64,000 nt of DNA from contig NZ_LT629703.1 of the NCBI RefSeq assembly GCF_900103365.1, forward strand, positions 6,496,501 to 6,560,500. Direction: 5' to 3'. Shown here one piece after another: positions 9,540-16,437 of this stretch (its first letter is position 1; the number at the start of each line of letters is the position of its first letter). This DNA comes from Afipia sp. GAS231 (GTDB lineage: Bacteria; Pseudomonadota; Alphaproteobacteria; Rhizobiales; Xanthobacteraceae). Under the pieces are notes generated by a model. It was not told where the DNA came from and did not search any database. It saw only the letters and a program-made list of their open reading frames with translations. The translations under genes and the position numbers were made by a program.

Positions 9540-9616
9540 CACAAGGCCGAAGCACGACTCGTTTTTGAACTTTGGAGCCGAAGCTCAAGCCCTCGAAGAA
9601 AGAGAGATGGGCAAAA

Positions 9617-10528
9617 TCATCCCGCTTTTCTTCGCCCCGTAGCCCTTTCGGGCTTGGCGACCTTCTTGGCGGCCGGCTTCTTTCCCTCGATCGGCAGCAG
9701 CATCTCTTTTTGCCCGACCGATGCCTTCCGGGGCTTTTTGCCCGTGGTCTGCGGCACTCCCGCGAGGCTCTTCTTCAGGGCATCCATGAGGTCGACGACG
9801 TTCTCGCCCTTGGGCCGCGCCTTCGCGCTGATCTCCTTGCCGCTGCGCTTGGCGTTGATGAGTTCGAGCAGCGCCTCTTCATAGTGGTCCTCGAACTTCT
9901 TCGGGTCAAAGCTCGACGTCTTCTGGGTGACGATGTGCTTCGCCAGGTCGAGCATATCCTTGGTGACTTTCACGTCCTGGATGTCGTCGAAGTATTCCTT
10001 CTCGTCCCGAACTTCGTAGGGGTAGCGGAGAAGGGTGCCCATCAATCCCTTTTCCAGGGGCTCCAACGAGATGATGTGCTCCCGGTTGGTCAGCACCACG
10101 CGGCCGATCGCCGCCATGTTCATGCTGCGGATGGTTTCACGGATCACCGCAAAGGCGTCGTGTCCGACTTTGCCATCGGGGACGAGATAGTAGGGCCGGA
10201 TGGCGTAGCGGGGATCGATCTCGGACTTCGGCACGAACTCGTTGATGTCGATGGTGCGGTTGGATTCCAGCGCGATGTTCTCAAGCTCGTCCTTCGACAC
10301 CTCGATGTAGGTGTCGGTATCGACCTTGTAGCCCTTCATGATGTCTTCGGATGAAACTTCCTCGCCGGTATCGGCATCCACCTTGGCGTACTTGATGCGG
10401 TGGCCGGTCTTTCGGTTGATCTGGTTGAAGCTGACCTTCTCGGAATCGGAGGTGGCCGGATATAAAGCGACCGGGCAGGTGACGAGCGAAAGGCGCAAAA
10501 AGCCTTTCCAGTTGGCGCGGGGGGCCAT
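9617..10528 (-). CDS. ku: Ku, non-homologous end-joining protein
   Basis: A 303-residue bacterial Ku homodimer subunit, which binds DNA double-strand ends and recruits the LigD ligase/polymerase. The N-terminus MAPRANWKGFLRLSLVTCPV and the segment FNQINRKTGHRIKYAKVD are characteristic of the Ku beta-barrel core, and the C-terminus has the usual Lys/Arg-rich tail (KKPAAKKVAKPERATGRRKAG region). The ATG at 10528 matches the family start; the frame is open further upstream without support. No ligD is in the window. Bradyrhizobium genomes often carry several ku copies. Confidence 0.95.
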   Translation of the reverse strand: MAPRANWKGFLRLSLVTCPVALYPATSDSEKVSFNQINRKTGHRIKYAKVDADTGEEVSSEDIMKGYKVDTDTYIEVSKDELENIALESNRTIDINEFVPKSEIDPRYAIRPYYLVPDGKVGHDAFAVIRETIRSMNMAAIGRVVLTNREHIISLEPLEKGLMGTLLRYPYEVRDEKEYFDDIQDVKVTKDMLDLAKHIVTQKTSSFDPKKFEDHYEEALLELINAKRSGKEISAKARPKGENVVDLMDALKKSLAGVPQTTGKKPRKASVGQKEMLLPIEGKKPAAKKVAKPERATGRRKAG

Positions 10529-10721
10529 GCAAAATACTCCAGACACGACAGAGAACTCGGACTCAAGACGAACGAGGACCCTCGGTTCCGACAATCGGTG
10601 GCGGGTTTTTTTGGACCCGGCCCGATCGGAGCGCTTGCATTCTTGGCCTTGTTTTGTTCTTACGTCCGCTTGCACGTTCTCAGGGCGAAACATGCCGGCC
10701 CTCGATCACCTCAGCCAGCGC

Positions 10722-10835
10722 GTCGGGCGGATTAGCCAAAGGCGTAATCCGCCGTTGCGTCTCAAGTAAGTTGGCGGATTACGCTTCCGCCTTCGCTCTC
10801 CGAGCTACGGCGGACAAGGCGCTAATCCGCCCTAC
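10722..10835. repeat. GTAGGGCGGATTAG-family palindromic repeat, copy A
   Basis: The element runs from GGGCGGATTAGCC to GCTAATCCGCCCTAC, with an internal GGCGTAATCCGCC / GGCGGATTACGC pair. Its right end contains the stop codon (10832-10834, read on the minus strand) of the MFS gene next to it. The 303-bp gap from Ku to this gene holds nothing else that could be recognised. Confidence 0.8.
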
Positions 10836-12040
10836 GGGCTCCGAGCTGACCGCGTGAGCGCGCCGATCGCCACCGCCGCCGCAGCAAACCCCGCCGCCGC
10901 CCCCACGCCCAGCGCCCATCGCGGCCCGAGATGATCCGCCACCCATCCGACGATCGGGGCGCCGATCGGCGTGCCGCCAAGGGCGACGCCGAGGCGGAGC
11001 GCCATGACGCGGCCGCGCATCGCGGGCTCGGTGGAGAGCTGCATCAGGGCGTTCGAGGTGTTGAGCACGGTCAGCGAGGCGACGCCGATCACGACCAGGG
11101 CTGCGGCGAACAGCCAATAATTCGGCGCCAGGGCTGCGAGGGTGCAGCCGATGCCGAAGATCGCGGCGCCGGCCAGCAACGAGGTGAAGCTCGGCCGCTC
11201 GCGGCTTGCGGCCAACAGCGCGCCCGACATGGTGCCAACAGCCATCATCGAGGACAGCAGGCCAAAGCCGCGCGCATCGGTGTGGAAGACGCCGACGGCC
11301 ATGGTCGAGATGAAGATCGGGAAGTTGAGCCCGAACGTGCCGATCAGGAACAGCATGATCAGCGTTGCCCTCAGATCAGGGCGGGACCAGACATAGTGAA
11401 ACCCCTGCAGCACGCTGCCCTTGGCGCGGATGGCGCGTGCGTTGGGGCGAAGTTCCGACGTGCGCAGCAGGCACAGCGACGTCAGCACCGCCATGAACGA
11501 CGCGCCGTTGAACAGAAACGCCCAGCCGGTGCCAAAGGAAGCGATCAGGAGGCCGGCCGCCGCGGGGCCGATCATGCGCGCGGCGTTGAACGAGGTGGAG
11601 TTCAGCCCGATCGCGTTCGACAGGTCTCTTTCGCCGACCAGCTCGGCCACGAAGGTCTGGCGCACCGGCGCATCGAGGGCGGCGCTGCAGCCGAACAGGA
11701 AGGCGAACACATAGACATGCCAGAGCTGCACCAGGCCGGTGACGGTGAGCAGCCCGAGGATCAGCGACAGCGCGCCCATCGTGGCTTGCGTCGCCATCAA
11801 CAGCTTGCGCTGGTTGAAATGATCGGCGGCATAGCCGGACCACGGCATCAGCAGCAATTGCGGGCCGAACTGCAACGCCATCACGATGCCGACCGCGGAT
11901 GCACTTTGATGGGTAAGCTGGGTCAGCACCAGCCAGTCCTGGGCGGCGCGCTGCATCCAGGTGCCGACGTTCGACACCAGCGCGCCGGCCGCCCAGATCC
12001 GGTAGTTATGGTTCTCAAGCGATCGAAACGTGCGGATCAT
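10832..12040 (-). CDS. MFS exporter, EntS/MFS_3-like
   Basis: A 402-residue, about 12-helix major facilitator superfamily protein. The N-terminus IRTFRSLENHNYRIWAAGAL and the motif WMQRAAQDWLVLTQLTH are typical of the MFS_3 group that includes enterobactin exporter EntS. The motif-A loop is represented by GYAADHFNQRKLLM. Substrate unknown. ATG 12040 was chosen because it overlaps the stop of the upstream gene (ATGA), indicating coupling. Its last codons (R-S-P-stop) run into repeat copy A, so the C-terminal end may have been altered by the repeat. Confidence 0.85.
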   Translation of the reverse strand: MIRTFRSLENHNYRIWAAGALVSNVGTWMQRAAQDWLVLTQLTHQSASAVGIVMALQFGPQLLLMPWSGYAADHFNQRKLLMATQATMGALSLILGLLTVTGLVQLWHVYVFAFLFGCSAALDAPVRQTFVAELVGERDLSNAIGLNSTSFNAARMIGPAAAGLLIASFGTGWAFLFNGASFMAVLTSLCLLRTSELRPNARAIRAKGSVLQGFHYVWSRPDLRATLIMLFLIGTFGLNFPIFISTMAVGVFHTDARGFGLLSSMMAVGTMSGALLAASRERPSFTSLLAGAAIFGIGCTLAALAPNYWLFAAALVVIGVASLTVLNTSNALMQLSTEPAMRGRVMALRLGVALGGTPIGAPIVGWVADHLGPRWALGVGAAAGFAAAAVAIGALTRSARSP

Positions 12041-12366
12041 GTCGGCCGGGGTTCGTTGCCGCCGTGAAACCGTCCGAACCGGCGCGCCAGAAACAGGCCC
12101 ATCAGAAATCCACCGAGACCGAGCGCTGCAACATCGGCGGTTTCTCGCAAGCCAAAATCGCCGACGCGGCAGACCAGCCAATATCCGACCGCGAGGTTGA
12201 AGAAGCCCCAGAGGATGTTGACGGTCGAAGTCGACAGACCCTCGCCCGGCGGTTTTGCGAACGGAGACTGGAACGGCTCTCCCATCAGGCCGGCAACGAC
12301 ATGGGGGATCGCGTTGGTGAGGAAGGCGCCGCCAAAGAAGTAGGCGACCAGATCAAGCCAGTTCAT
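12037..12366 (-). CDS. Small integral membrane protein of unknown function
   Basis: A 109-residue protein with about three hydrophobic segments (YFFGGAFLTNAIPHVVAGLMG, VNILWGFFNLAVGYWLV, VAALGLGGFLMGLFLARRF). The family is not recognised. ATG 12366 has an AAAGGG purine run 7 bases upstream; a TTG two codons earlier is the alternative. It sits between the isochorismatase-family gene and the MFS gene on the same strand, overlapping the latter by 4 bp, so the three are probably one transcript. Confidence 0.7.
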   Translation of the reverse strand: MNWLDLVAYFFGGAFLTNAIPHVVAGLMGEPFQSPFAKPPGEGLSTSTVNILWGFFNLAVGYWLVCRVGDFGLRETADVAALGLGGFLMGLFLARRFGRFHGGNEPRPT

Positions 12367-12378
12367 GGGCAAGCCCTT

Positions 12379-12945
12379 TCATTTGTATGCGTCCTTATCC
12401 AGGAGGTCGATGATCGCCTGCGTCGCGCCGGTTTCGCCGAGCCGCGGGAACACGTTGGCGATGCTGTAGTCGTGCGCGTCCGGCCGCGCATCGGTCATGG
12501 CGTCGATCGCGAGCGTGACGTTGAAGCCGGCCTCATAGGCCTGGCGCGCCGTCGATTCGACGCCGGTGCCGGTGGCGACGCCTGACATCACGACCTGCGT
12601 GACGCCGCGACGCCTGAGCTGGTTCTCCAGATCGGTGCTCGCGAACGCGCCCCATGTCCGTTTCGTGACCACGATATCGTCCGGTTGCCGGCCGAGTTCC
12701 GGGAGCAGGTCGGTCCAGCCGTCGGGAAGCTTTTGCGCAAGGCGAGGCCGCTCGGTTCGTCCGGGTGCCGTGCCATCGACATTGACCAGCGCGATCGGCA
12801 AACGATGCCGCCGGAACGCGGCGATGAGGTTTTGGGCGCGCGTCACGATATCGCCGATCGGATGGATGAACGTCGCGCCCATGAGCCCGCGTTGCAGATC
12901 GACGACGATGAGCGCCGTGACCGGATCGAGCGCTGTGAGAGCCAT
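12379..12945 (-). CDS. Isochorismatase-family (cysteine-hydrolase fold) protein lacking the Cys
   Basis: A 188-residue protein of the isochorismatase-like fold. Asp16 (ALIVVDLQRG) and Lys95 (VVTKRTWGAF) occupy the catalytic positions. The position of the nucleophilic Cys seen in nicotinamidase-type members is Gly128 (SGVATGTGVEST), so amidase chemistry is unlikely; true isochorismatases also lack this Cys. Substrate unknown. The gene is the first of a probable three-gene unit with a small membrane protein and an MFS exporter, and lies just downstream of marR, which may regulate it. Confidence 0.82.
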   Translation of the reverse strand: MALTALDPVTALIVVDLQRGLMGATFIHPIGDIVTRAQNLIAAFRRHRLPIALVNVDGTAPGRTERPRLAQKLPDGWTDLLPELGRQPDDIVVTKRTWGAFASTDLENQLRRRGVTQVVMSGVATGTGVESTARQAYEAGFNVTLAIDAMTDARPDAHDYSIANVFPRLGETGATQAIIDLLDKDAYK

Positions 12946-12993
12946 GATCGTCCTTTCGAATGGTTTTCGCGAGCGGGTGCGGCGAGGCCGGGA

Positions 12994-13446
12994 TCAATCC
13001 TCGACCAGCCGCTTCAGCAACTTGACCGCGGCGGCGAGTTCCTGCTGCTCGCGCGCGGACAGCTTTGCGGCGATGGCGCGCGACAGCCAGTCCTGCCGCG
13101 CGGCCCGGCCGGTGCGCAGCCGCTCGCGGCAGGCGTCGGTGAGGGACATGATGGTTTGCCTGCCGTCGTCGGGATCGGGGGCGCCGCGCACCAGACCGGC
13201 CGCCTCCAGCGCTGCGATCGCAGCACCCATCGATTGCGGGCGCATCCCCTCCGATCGCGCCAGGCCGGACACGGTCGCAGGCCCATCCTTTTCGAGGCGA
13301 AGCAGGACGGCGACCTGGGAAGGCGGCAGATCCGCCCGCTGACCCTGCTCGCGAAGCCGGCGCTTCAGCGTTCCCATCAGCAAACGAAGGTCTTCGGCGA
13401 GCGCAGATGTCCGCGCCGCGCCGACAGTGGCTGGCGAATTGTTCAT
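12994..13446 (-). CDS. MarR-family transcriptional regulator
   Basis: A 150-residue winged helix-turn-helix protein. The recognition region is PATVSGLARSEGMRPQSMGA and the wing is GAPDPDDGRQTIMSLT, both typical of MarR proteins. It probably acts as a homodimeric repressor released by a small phenolic or xenobiotic ligand. A 16+16-bp perfect palindrome lies 24 bp upstream of its start codon and is its likely operator. The isochorismatase-like, membrane-protein and MFS genes follow downstream on the same strand and are probable targets. Confidence 0.9.
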   Translation of the reverse strand: MNNSPATVGAARTSALAEDLRLLMGTLKRRLREQGQRADLPPSQVAVLLRLEKDGPATVSGLARSEGMRPQSMGAAIAALEAAGLVRGAPDPDDGRQTIMSLTDACRERLRTGRAARQDWLSRAIAAKLSAREQQELAAAVKLLKRLVED

Positions 13447-13469
13447 GCGAGGTGAGTTAGCAGATATGA

Positions 13470-13504
13470 AGGTAAACTACAAAGATTATCTTTGTAGTTT
13501 ACCT
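13470..13504. promoter_or_regulatory. Perfect palindrome upstream of marR, probable operator
   Basis: AGGTAAACTACAAAGA (13470-13485) and its exact reverse complement (13489-13504) flank a TTA centre. The low GC, position just upstream of the MarR gene and dyad symmetry fit an autoregulatory MarR operator. No other copy was found in the window. Confidence 0.7.
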
Positions 13505-13517
13505 GTGGAGTTCCGCG

Positions 13518-13599
13518 GTAGGGCGGATTAGCGAAGCGTAATCCGCCACCTTGTTTGGGATTCAAACGGTGGGTTACGGCTCCGCCTAAGCCACCCTAC
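13518..13599. repeat. GTAGGGCGGATTAG-family palindromic repeat, copy B
   Basis: Starts with GTAGGGCGGATTAGCG and ends with CCGCCTAAGCCACCCTAC; arms are imperfect relative to the other copies. It lies between the MarR operator and the small-protein genes. Confidence 0.75.
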
Positions 13600-13615
13600 G
13601 TCAGCTACGTCCGCT

Positions 13616-13843
13616 CTACCGCTTCCCCGGGATAATCGCCTTCAACGCCTCATCACCCGCCGGCGTGATGCAATAGGTCCGGCCGTCAGCCTGCTTTTCG
13701 ATCCAGCCTTTCGACTGCATGCCGGCGATGACCTGCTTGCCGGCCGGATGCAGCCGTTCGGGCGGAAGGCCGCGGGTGAGGCTCATTCGCTGTAACGCGG
13801 TGCGTTCGGTGGCATGGGGAATGTGACGGGGCCGCGCCGGCAT
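13616..13843 (-). CDS. Small hypothetical protein, possible winged-helix fold
   Basis: A 75-residue basic protein of unknown function. The C-terminal part, KQVIAGMQSKGWIEKQADGRTYCITPAGDEAL, reads like the last helix and beta-wing of a winged-helix domain, so a DNA-binding role is possible, but the first helices are short and no family was recognised. ATG 13843 follows a GAAGGAGAA-like purine stretch on the minus strand. A further small gene with a similar predicted wing (13933-14136) lies just upstream. Confidence 0.6.
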   Translation of the reverse strand: MPARPRHIPHATERTALQRMSLTRGLPPERLHPAGKQVIAGMQSKGWIEKQADGRTYCITPAGDEALKAIIPGKR

Positions 13844-13932
13844 ATCGTTCTCCTTCGCTTCAGGCCGGGTCGCGACGAAAGCCCCTCGGGGGGCGATGCG
13901 CGCATCTGCCGGCCGTCGGCGATGTCCTGAGG

Positions 13933-14136
13933 TCAGCCATTCCATACCGTGTTCTGCCCGGCGACGGTCAGAAAAGGCCGGTCGTCCCGCATCTCGACCA
14001 GGCCGAGTTCAATGAGCTGGGATACATGCGCCTGGTTCAGGATGGACCAGCGCTTTCCCGCGATATCCTTCATCGTCCACCGCAGATCGATCGCATCGAG
14101 CCCAAACCGGGCCAGCGGGTCTTCGTCGTCTTCCAT
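13933..14136 (-). CDS. Small hypothetical protein
   Basis: A 67-residue acidic-to-neutral protein, MEDDEDPLARFGLDAIDL at its start. The middle (NQAHVSQLIELGLVEMRDDRPFLTVAGQ) again resembles a helix followed by a beta-wing. No family recognised. It begins at ATG 14136, preceded by CAGGTGACC. The gene lies in the same orientation as its small neighbours, but spacing to them is irregular, so operon structure is uncertain. Confidence 0.55.
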   Translation of the reverse strand: MEDDEDPLARFGLDAIDLRWTMKDIAGKRWSILNQAHVSQLIELGLVEMRDDRPFLTVAGQNTVWNG

Positions 14137-14249
14137 TCGGGTCACCTGCCTTCCGGCAGACAGACTCCCGACGCGGGCACAAGTTCCAATTAATGGAGGC
14201 TGCCGGAAAACGAGGGCGAGGGCGGCTACCGCCGATGGCTTGCCGCGAC

Positions 14250-14390
14250 CTACTTGCGGCTCGCCGAAATATCGGTCGGGCAGTCGACGCCGCAGTCCGG
14301 CCGCTGCGCGCGCTCCGACGACCGCCAAACGACGAGCGTGATCAGAAGGACCACGGTGACGACGAGTTTCGCCAAGGCACCGTCGTTCAT
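14250..14390 (-). CDS. Small membrane-anchored hypothetical protein (46 aa)
   Basis: A 46-residue frame with one hydrophobic segment (LAKLVVTVVLLITLVVW) followed by a short polar tail with two Cys (DCGVDCPTD). It is probably an inner-membrane anchor with a small exposed tail. No family recognised. The only support is the hydrophobic character, and the 8-bp spacing to the upstream secreted-protein gene on the same strand. Confidence 0.45.
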   Translation of the reverse strand: MNDGALAKLVVTVVLLITLVVWRSSERAQRPDCGVDCPTDISASRK

Positions 14391-14398
14391 GGATCGCG

Positions 14399-14635
14399 TC
14401 AGTCTTGCCGTGTTTGACTGACGCGAATGGCCGGCCAGACATTTCCGTTGGGGGCCACATAGCGGCCGGTTTTCTCGCAGGCGGCGATCCGGAACGGTTC
14501 GTAGCAGGCGGCTTTCGGGTTGCCCCACTTCTCGACGCAGGTCCGGGCGCGGTCGCCACAGCTTTCGGCCGTTGCCAGCGTGAACGAGGCGATCGACACC
14601 GTGAGGGCGGCGATACCGGAAACGACGAGCCTCAT
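14399..14635 (-). CDS. Small secreted cysteine-containing protein
   Basis: A 78-residue protein. The N-terminus MRLVVSGIAALTVSIASFTLATA is a typical Sec signal peptide with cleavage after ATA. The mature part of about 55 residues has four Cys (ESCGDRARTCVEKWGNP, ACYEPFRIAACEK), which may form two disulphides in the periplasm. Function unknown. The start at 14635 is the one that gives a proper signal peptide. Confidence 0.65.
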   Translation of the reverse strand: MRLVVSGIAALTVSIASFTLATAESCGDRARTCVEKWGNPKAACYEPFRIAACEKTGRYVAPNGNVWPAIRVSQTRQD

Positions 14636-14762
14636 GCCGGCGGTCCCCCATGCAATTGGAAAAGAGATTGCCCTCGATGGAGGCCGCTTGGCAACCCCGC
14701 GGACATCGCGAAATGGTTTTCGCAAGAGCTACGGCGGCTCTCGCGCGGACATATCTTGCAGC

Positions 14763-14846
14763 GCGTAGGGCGGATTAGCGCAGCGTAATCCGCCACCGTA
14801 GTTGAAACGGCGGATGACGCCCTTCGGGCTAATCCGCCCTACGCGC
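14763..14846. mobile_element. MITE-like 84-bp copy C of the GTAGGGCGGATTAG repeat, with 13-bp flanking direct repeat
   Basis: The element has near-terminal inverted repeats (GTAGGGCGGATTAGC and GCTAATCCGCCCTAC) and encodes nothing. CATATCTTGCAGC occurs immediately before it (14750-14762) and again immediately after it (14847-14859), the arrangement expected of a target-site duplication. The right end supplies the last residues and TAG stop of the ACT-domain gene. No transposase for it is in the window. Confidence 0.7.
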
Positions 14847-15233
14847 CATATCTTGCAGCAGGCGCAGCGCCTCATCGGCCCTGTGCTCGGGCACGAACAG
14901 ATGATCGTGGTAAAACGCCGACACCGCATTCACGCTGATGCCGGCTGCGGCGAGGCGGGCGGTGATCGCGGCCAGAAAGCCGACGGCTTGAAGCGAGGAA
15001 TGAACCGTCAGCGTGATCAGGCGCGCGGTGAATTGACAGGAGAGCCCGAGGCGTTCGGCTTCGTCCTGTCGGATGACGAGGGTGGTTCCTTCCGTTTCGC
15101 GAAAGGTGAGCAGTGGCCGAATGGCGGCTGGAATTTCCGCGTCTTCGGCGATCGTGCAGAACACGAAAACGCCTTCCCGCATTTCGGGTTTCATATTCTG
15201 CAAGAGTGCCGCGAGGTCGCGTCCGCCAGTCAT
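14829..15233 (-). CDS. ACT-domain protein with repeat-derived C-terminus
   Basis: A 134-residue protein with an N-terminal DUF2241-like part (TGGRDLAALLQNMKPEMREGVFVFC) and a C-terminal ACT-like domain (LTVHSSLQAVGFLAAITARLAAAGISVN, FYHDHLFVPEHRADEALRLLQDM). Such proteins are presumed to bind small ligands such as amino acids; the exact role is unknown. ATG 15233 fits the family start. The final residues ARRAD and the stop are encoded by the inserted repeat. Removing the repeat and one flanking copy would give the ending DMSAREPP-stop, which is probably the ancestral C-terminus. Confidence 0.78.
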   Translation of the reverse strand: MTGGRDLAALLQNMKPEMREGVFVFCTIAEDAEIPAAIRPLLTFRETEGTTLVIRQDEAERLGLSCQFTARLITLTVHSSLQAVGFLAAITARLAAAGISVNAVSAFYHDHLFVPEHRADEALRLLQDMARRAD

Positions 15234-15275
15234 GGCTGGGTGCCTTTTCGAGATGCGGCCAATGGTGTCAGATCC

Positions 15276-15420
15276 GTCATTGCCTGCAACAAACGCGTAG
15301 CGTTTGTGCAAGGGAGCAGCGCGACGAAGCAATCCAGTCTTTCTTTCCGCCGCAAGGTGGATTGCTTCGCGGAGCCTGTCATCGGGCGCGCATTCGCGCG
15401 ACCCGTTGGCTCGCAATGAC
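15276..15420. repeat. CGAAGCAATCCA-type palindromic repeat
   Basis: CGAAGCAATCCA (15325-15336) is matched by TGGATTGCTTCG (15358-15369), and outer GTCATTG (15276) by CAATGAC (ends 15420). The nested inverted repeat is a further intergenic repeat family, lying between the ACT-domain and PhzF-like genes. Confidence 0.7.
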
Positions 15421-15454
15421 GATCTTGCTGGGTTGTGTCAGCCCGCCTTACGAA

Positions 15455-16282
15455 CTACATCACCCGGGCCGCTCCGGATACCCGGATACTGGCGCCGGGT
15501 TCGGGGGTGATCTCGGCGCGCAGCCGCGATGGCACGCCCATGTCCTCCCCCTGCAAGATATCAATCACGCCGCCATGCGGCCATCCAAGGTCGCGCAGAT
15601 ATCCTGCCAGCGCCGCCGCCGCGGCTCCCGTCGCCGCGTCTTCGTAGACGCCTCCCGCTGCGAATGGATTACGGGCGTGGAAGCGCGTGTCGGTTTCCGC
15701 CTGCACGAGGCTGATGGTGACGAGCCCGGCTGTCGTCATCAACTGCCGCCCTCGCTCCAGGTCATAGTGCATCGCGGCCAGCGTTTGCCGGCTGGTCAGG
15801 GCCAGCATGAGATGCCGGGCGCCGGCCTCGGCGATCGCGGGAGGCAGGCGTGGATCGAGATCGGCTGACGTCAACGAGAACAGGTCGAGCGCTGACTCAA
15901 CCAGCTCCCGCGGCGCCGGCGCGCTCTGCGTGCGCGGCGACTGCAGCGCCGCCATCAGCGCCGGATTGTTCCGCCAGCCCGTGACCGTGATCCTGGTGTC
16001 GTTGAGCTGGAGCGCGAAGGTGCCGTCGCCGTGGGCCAGCGCGAGCGCAGCCCCGAGCGCGATCGTCGCGTGGCCGCAGAACGGCACCTCGATCTCCGGT
16101 GCGAAGTAGCGCACCCGCCATCCGTCCGCGTTCGGCGCGGCGAACACCGTCTCCGAATAGCCGACCTCTGCCGCGATCGCGAGCATTCGGTCGGCGGGAG
16201 GCAGCGCCTCGCAGAGTACGACGCCGGCGGGATTGCCGCCGGTCGGCCCTTGCGAAAAGGCGGCAATCCGCTGCACGTCCAT
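15455..16282 (-). CDS. PhzF-family isomerase-like protein
   Basis: A 275-residue member of the PhzF/diaminopimelate-epimerase fold. The N-terminus MDVQRIAAFSQGPTGGNPAGVVL, the segment GYSETVFA with the catalytic-type Glu, and VPFCGHATIALG are the hallmark motifs. The second half has GVYEDAATGAAAAALAGYL. In phenazine producers PhzF isomerises dihydro-hydroxyanthranilate, but no other phz genes are near, so the substrate here is unknown. Start at ATG 16282 chosen by family; the frame continues upstream into repeat copy D. Confidence 0.88.
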   Translation of the reverse strand: MDVQRIAAFSQGPTGGNPAGVVLCEALPPADRMLAIAAEVGYSETVFAAPNADGWRVRYFAPEIEVPFCGHATIALGAALALAHGDGTFALQLNDTRITVTGWRNNPALMAALQSPRTQSAPAPRELVESALDLFSLTSADLDPRLPPAIAEAGARHLMLALTSRQTLAAMHYDLERGRQLMTTAGLVTISLVQAETDTRFHARNPFAAGGVYEDAATGAAAAALAGYLRDLGWPHGGVIDILQGEDMGVPSRLRAEITPEPGASIRVSGAARVM

Positions 16283-16309
16283 GTGTTGCTCCGGAGTGAG
16301 GATCAGTGC

Positions 16310-16422
16310 GTAGGGCGGATTAGCCAACGGGTCGCGCGTACGCGCGCCCGATGATAAACTCCGCGTAATCCGCCGTTACATCTTAGATGGCGGATTACGC
16401 CCTTCGGGCTAATCCGCCCTAC
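16310..16422. repeat. GTAGGGCGGATTAG-family palindromic repeat, copy D
   Basis: Outer arms GTAGGGCGGATTAGCC and GGCTAATCCGCCCTAC enclose a second pair (GTAATCCGCC, GGCGGATTAC). It lies between the PhzF-like and TRAP binding-protein genes. No flanking direct repeat was seen for this copy. Confidence 0.8.
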
Positions 16423-16437
16423 GAACCTGCGAACCGA

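Noticed and set aside
5723..9616. Assigning the SIR2 pair to a named system such as SIR2-HerA or Avs
   Set aside because: No Walker A motif or STAND/HerA features were seen in the partner, so a named assignment is not supported.
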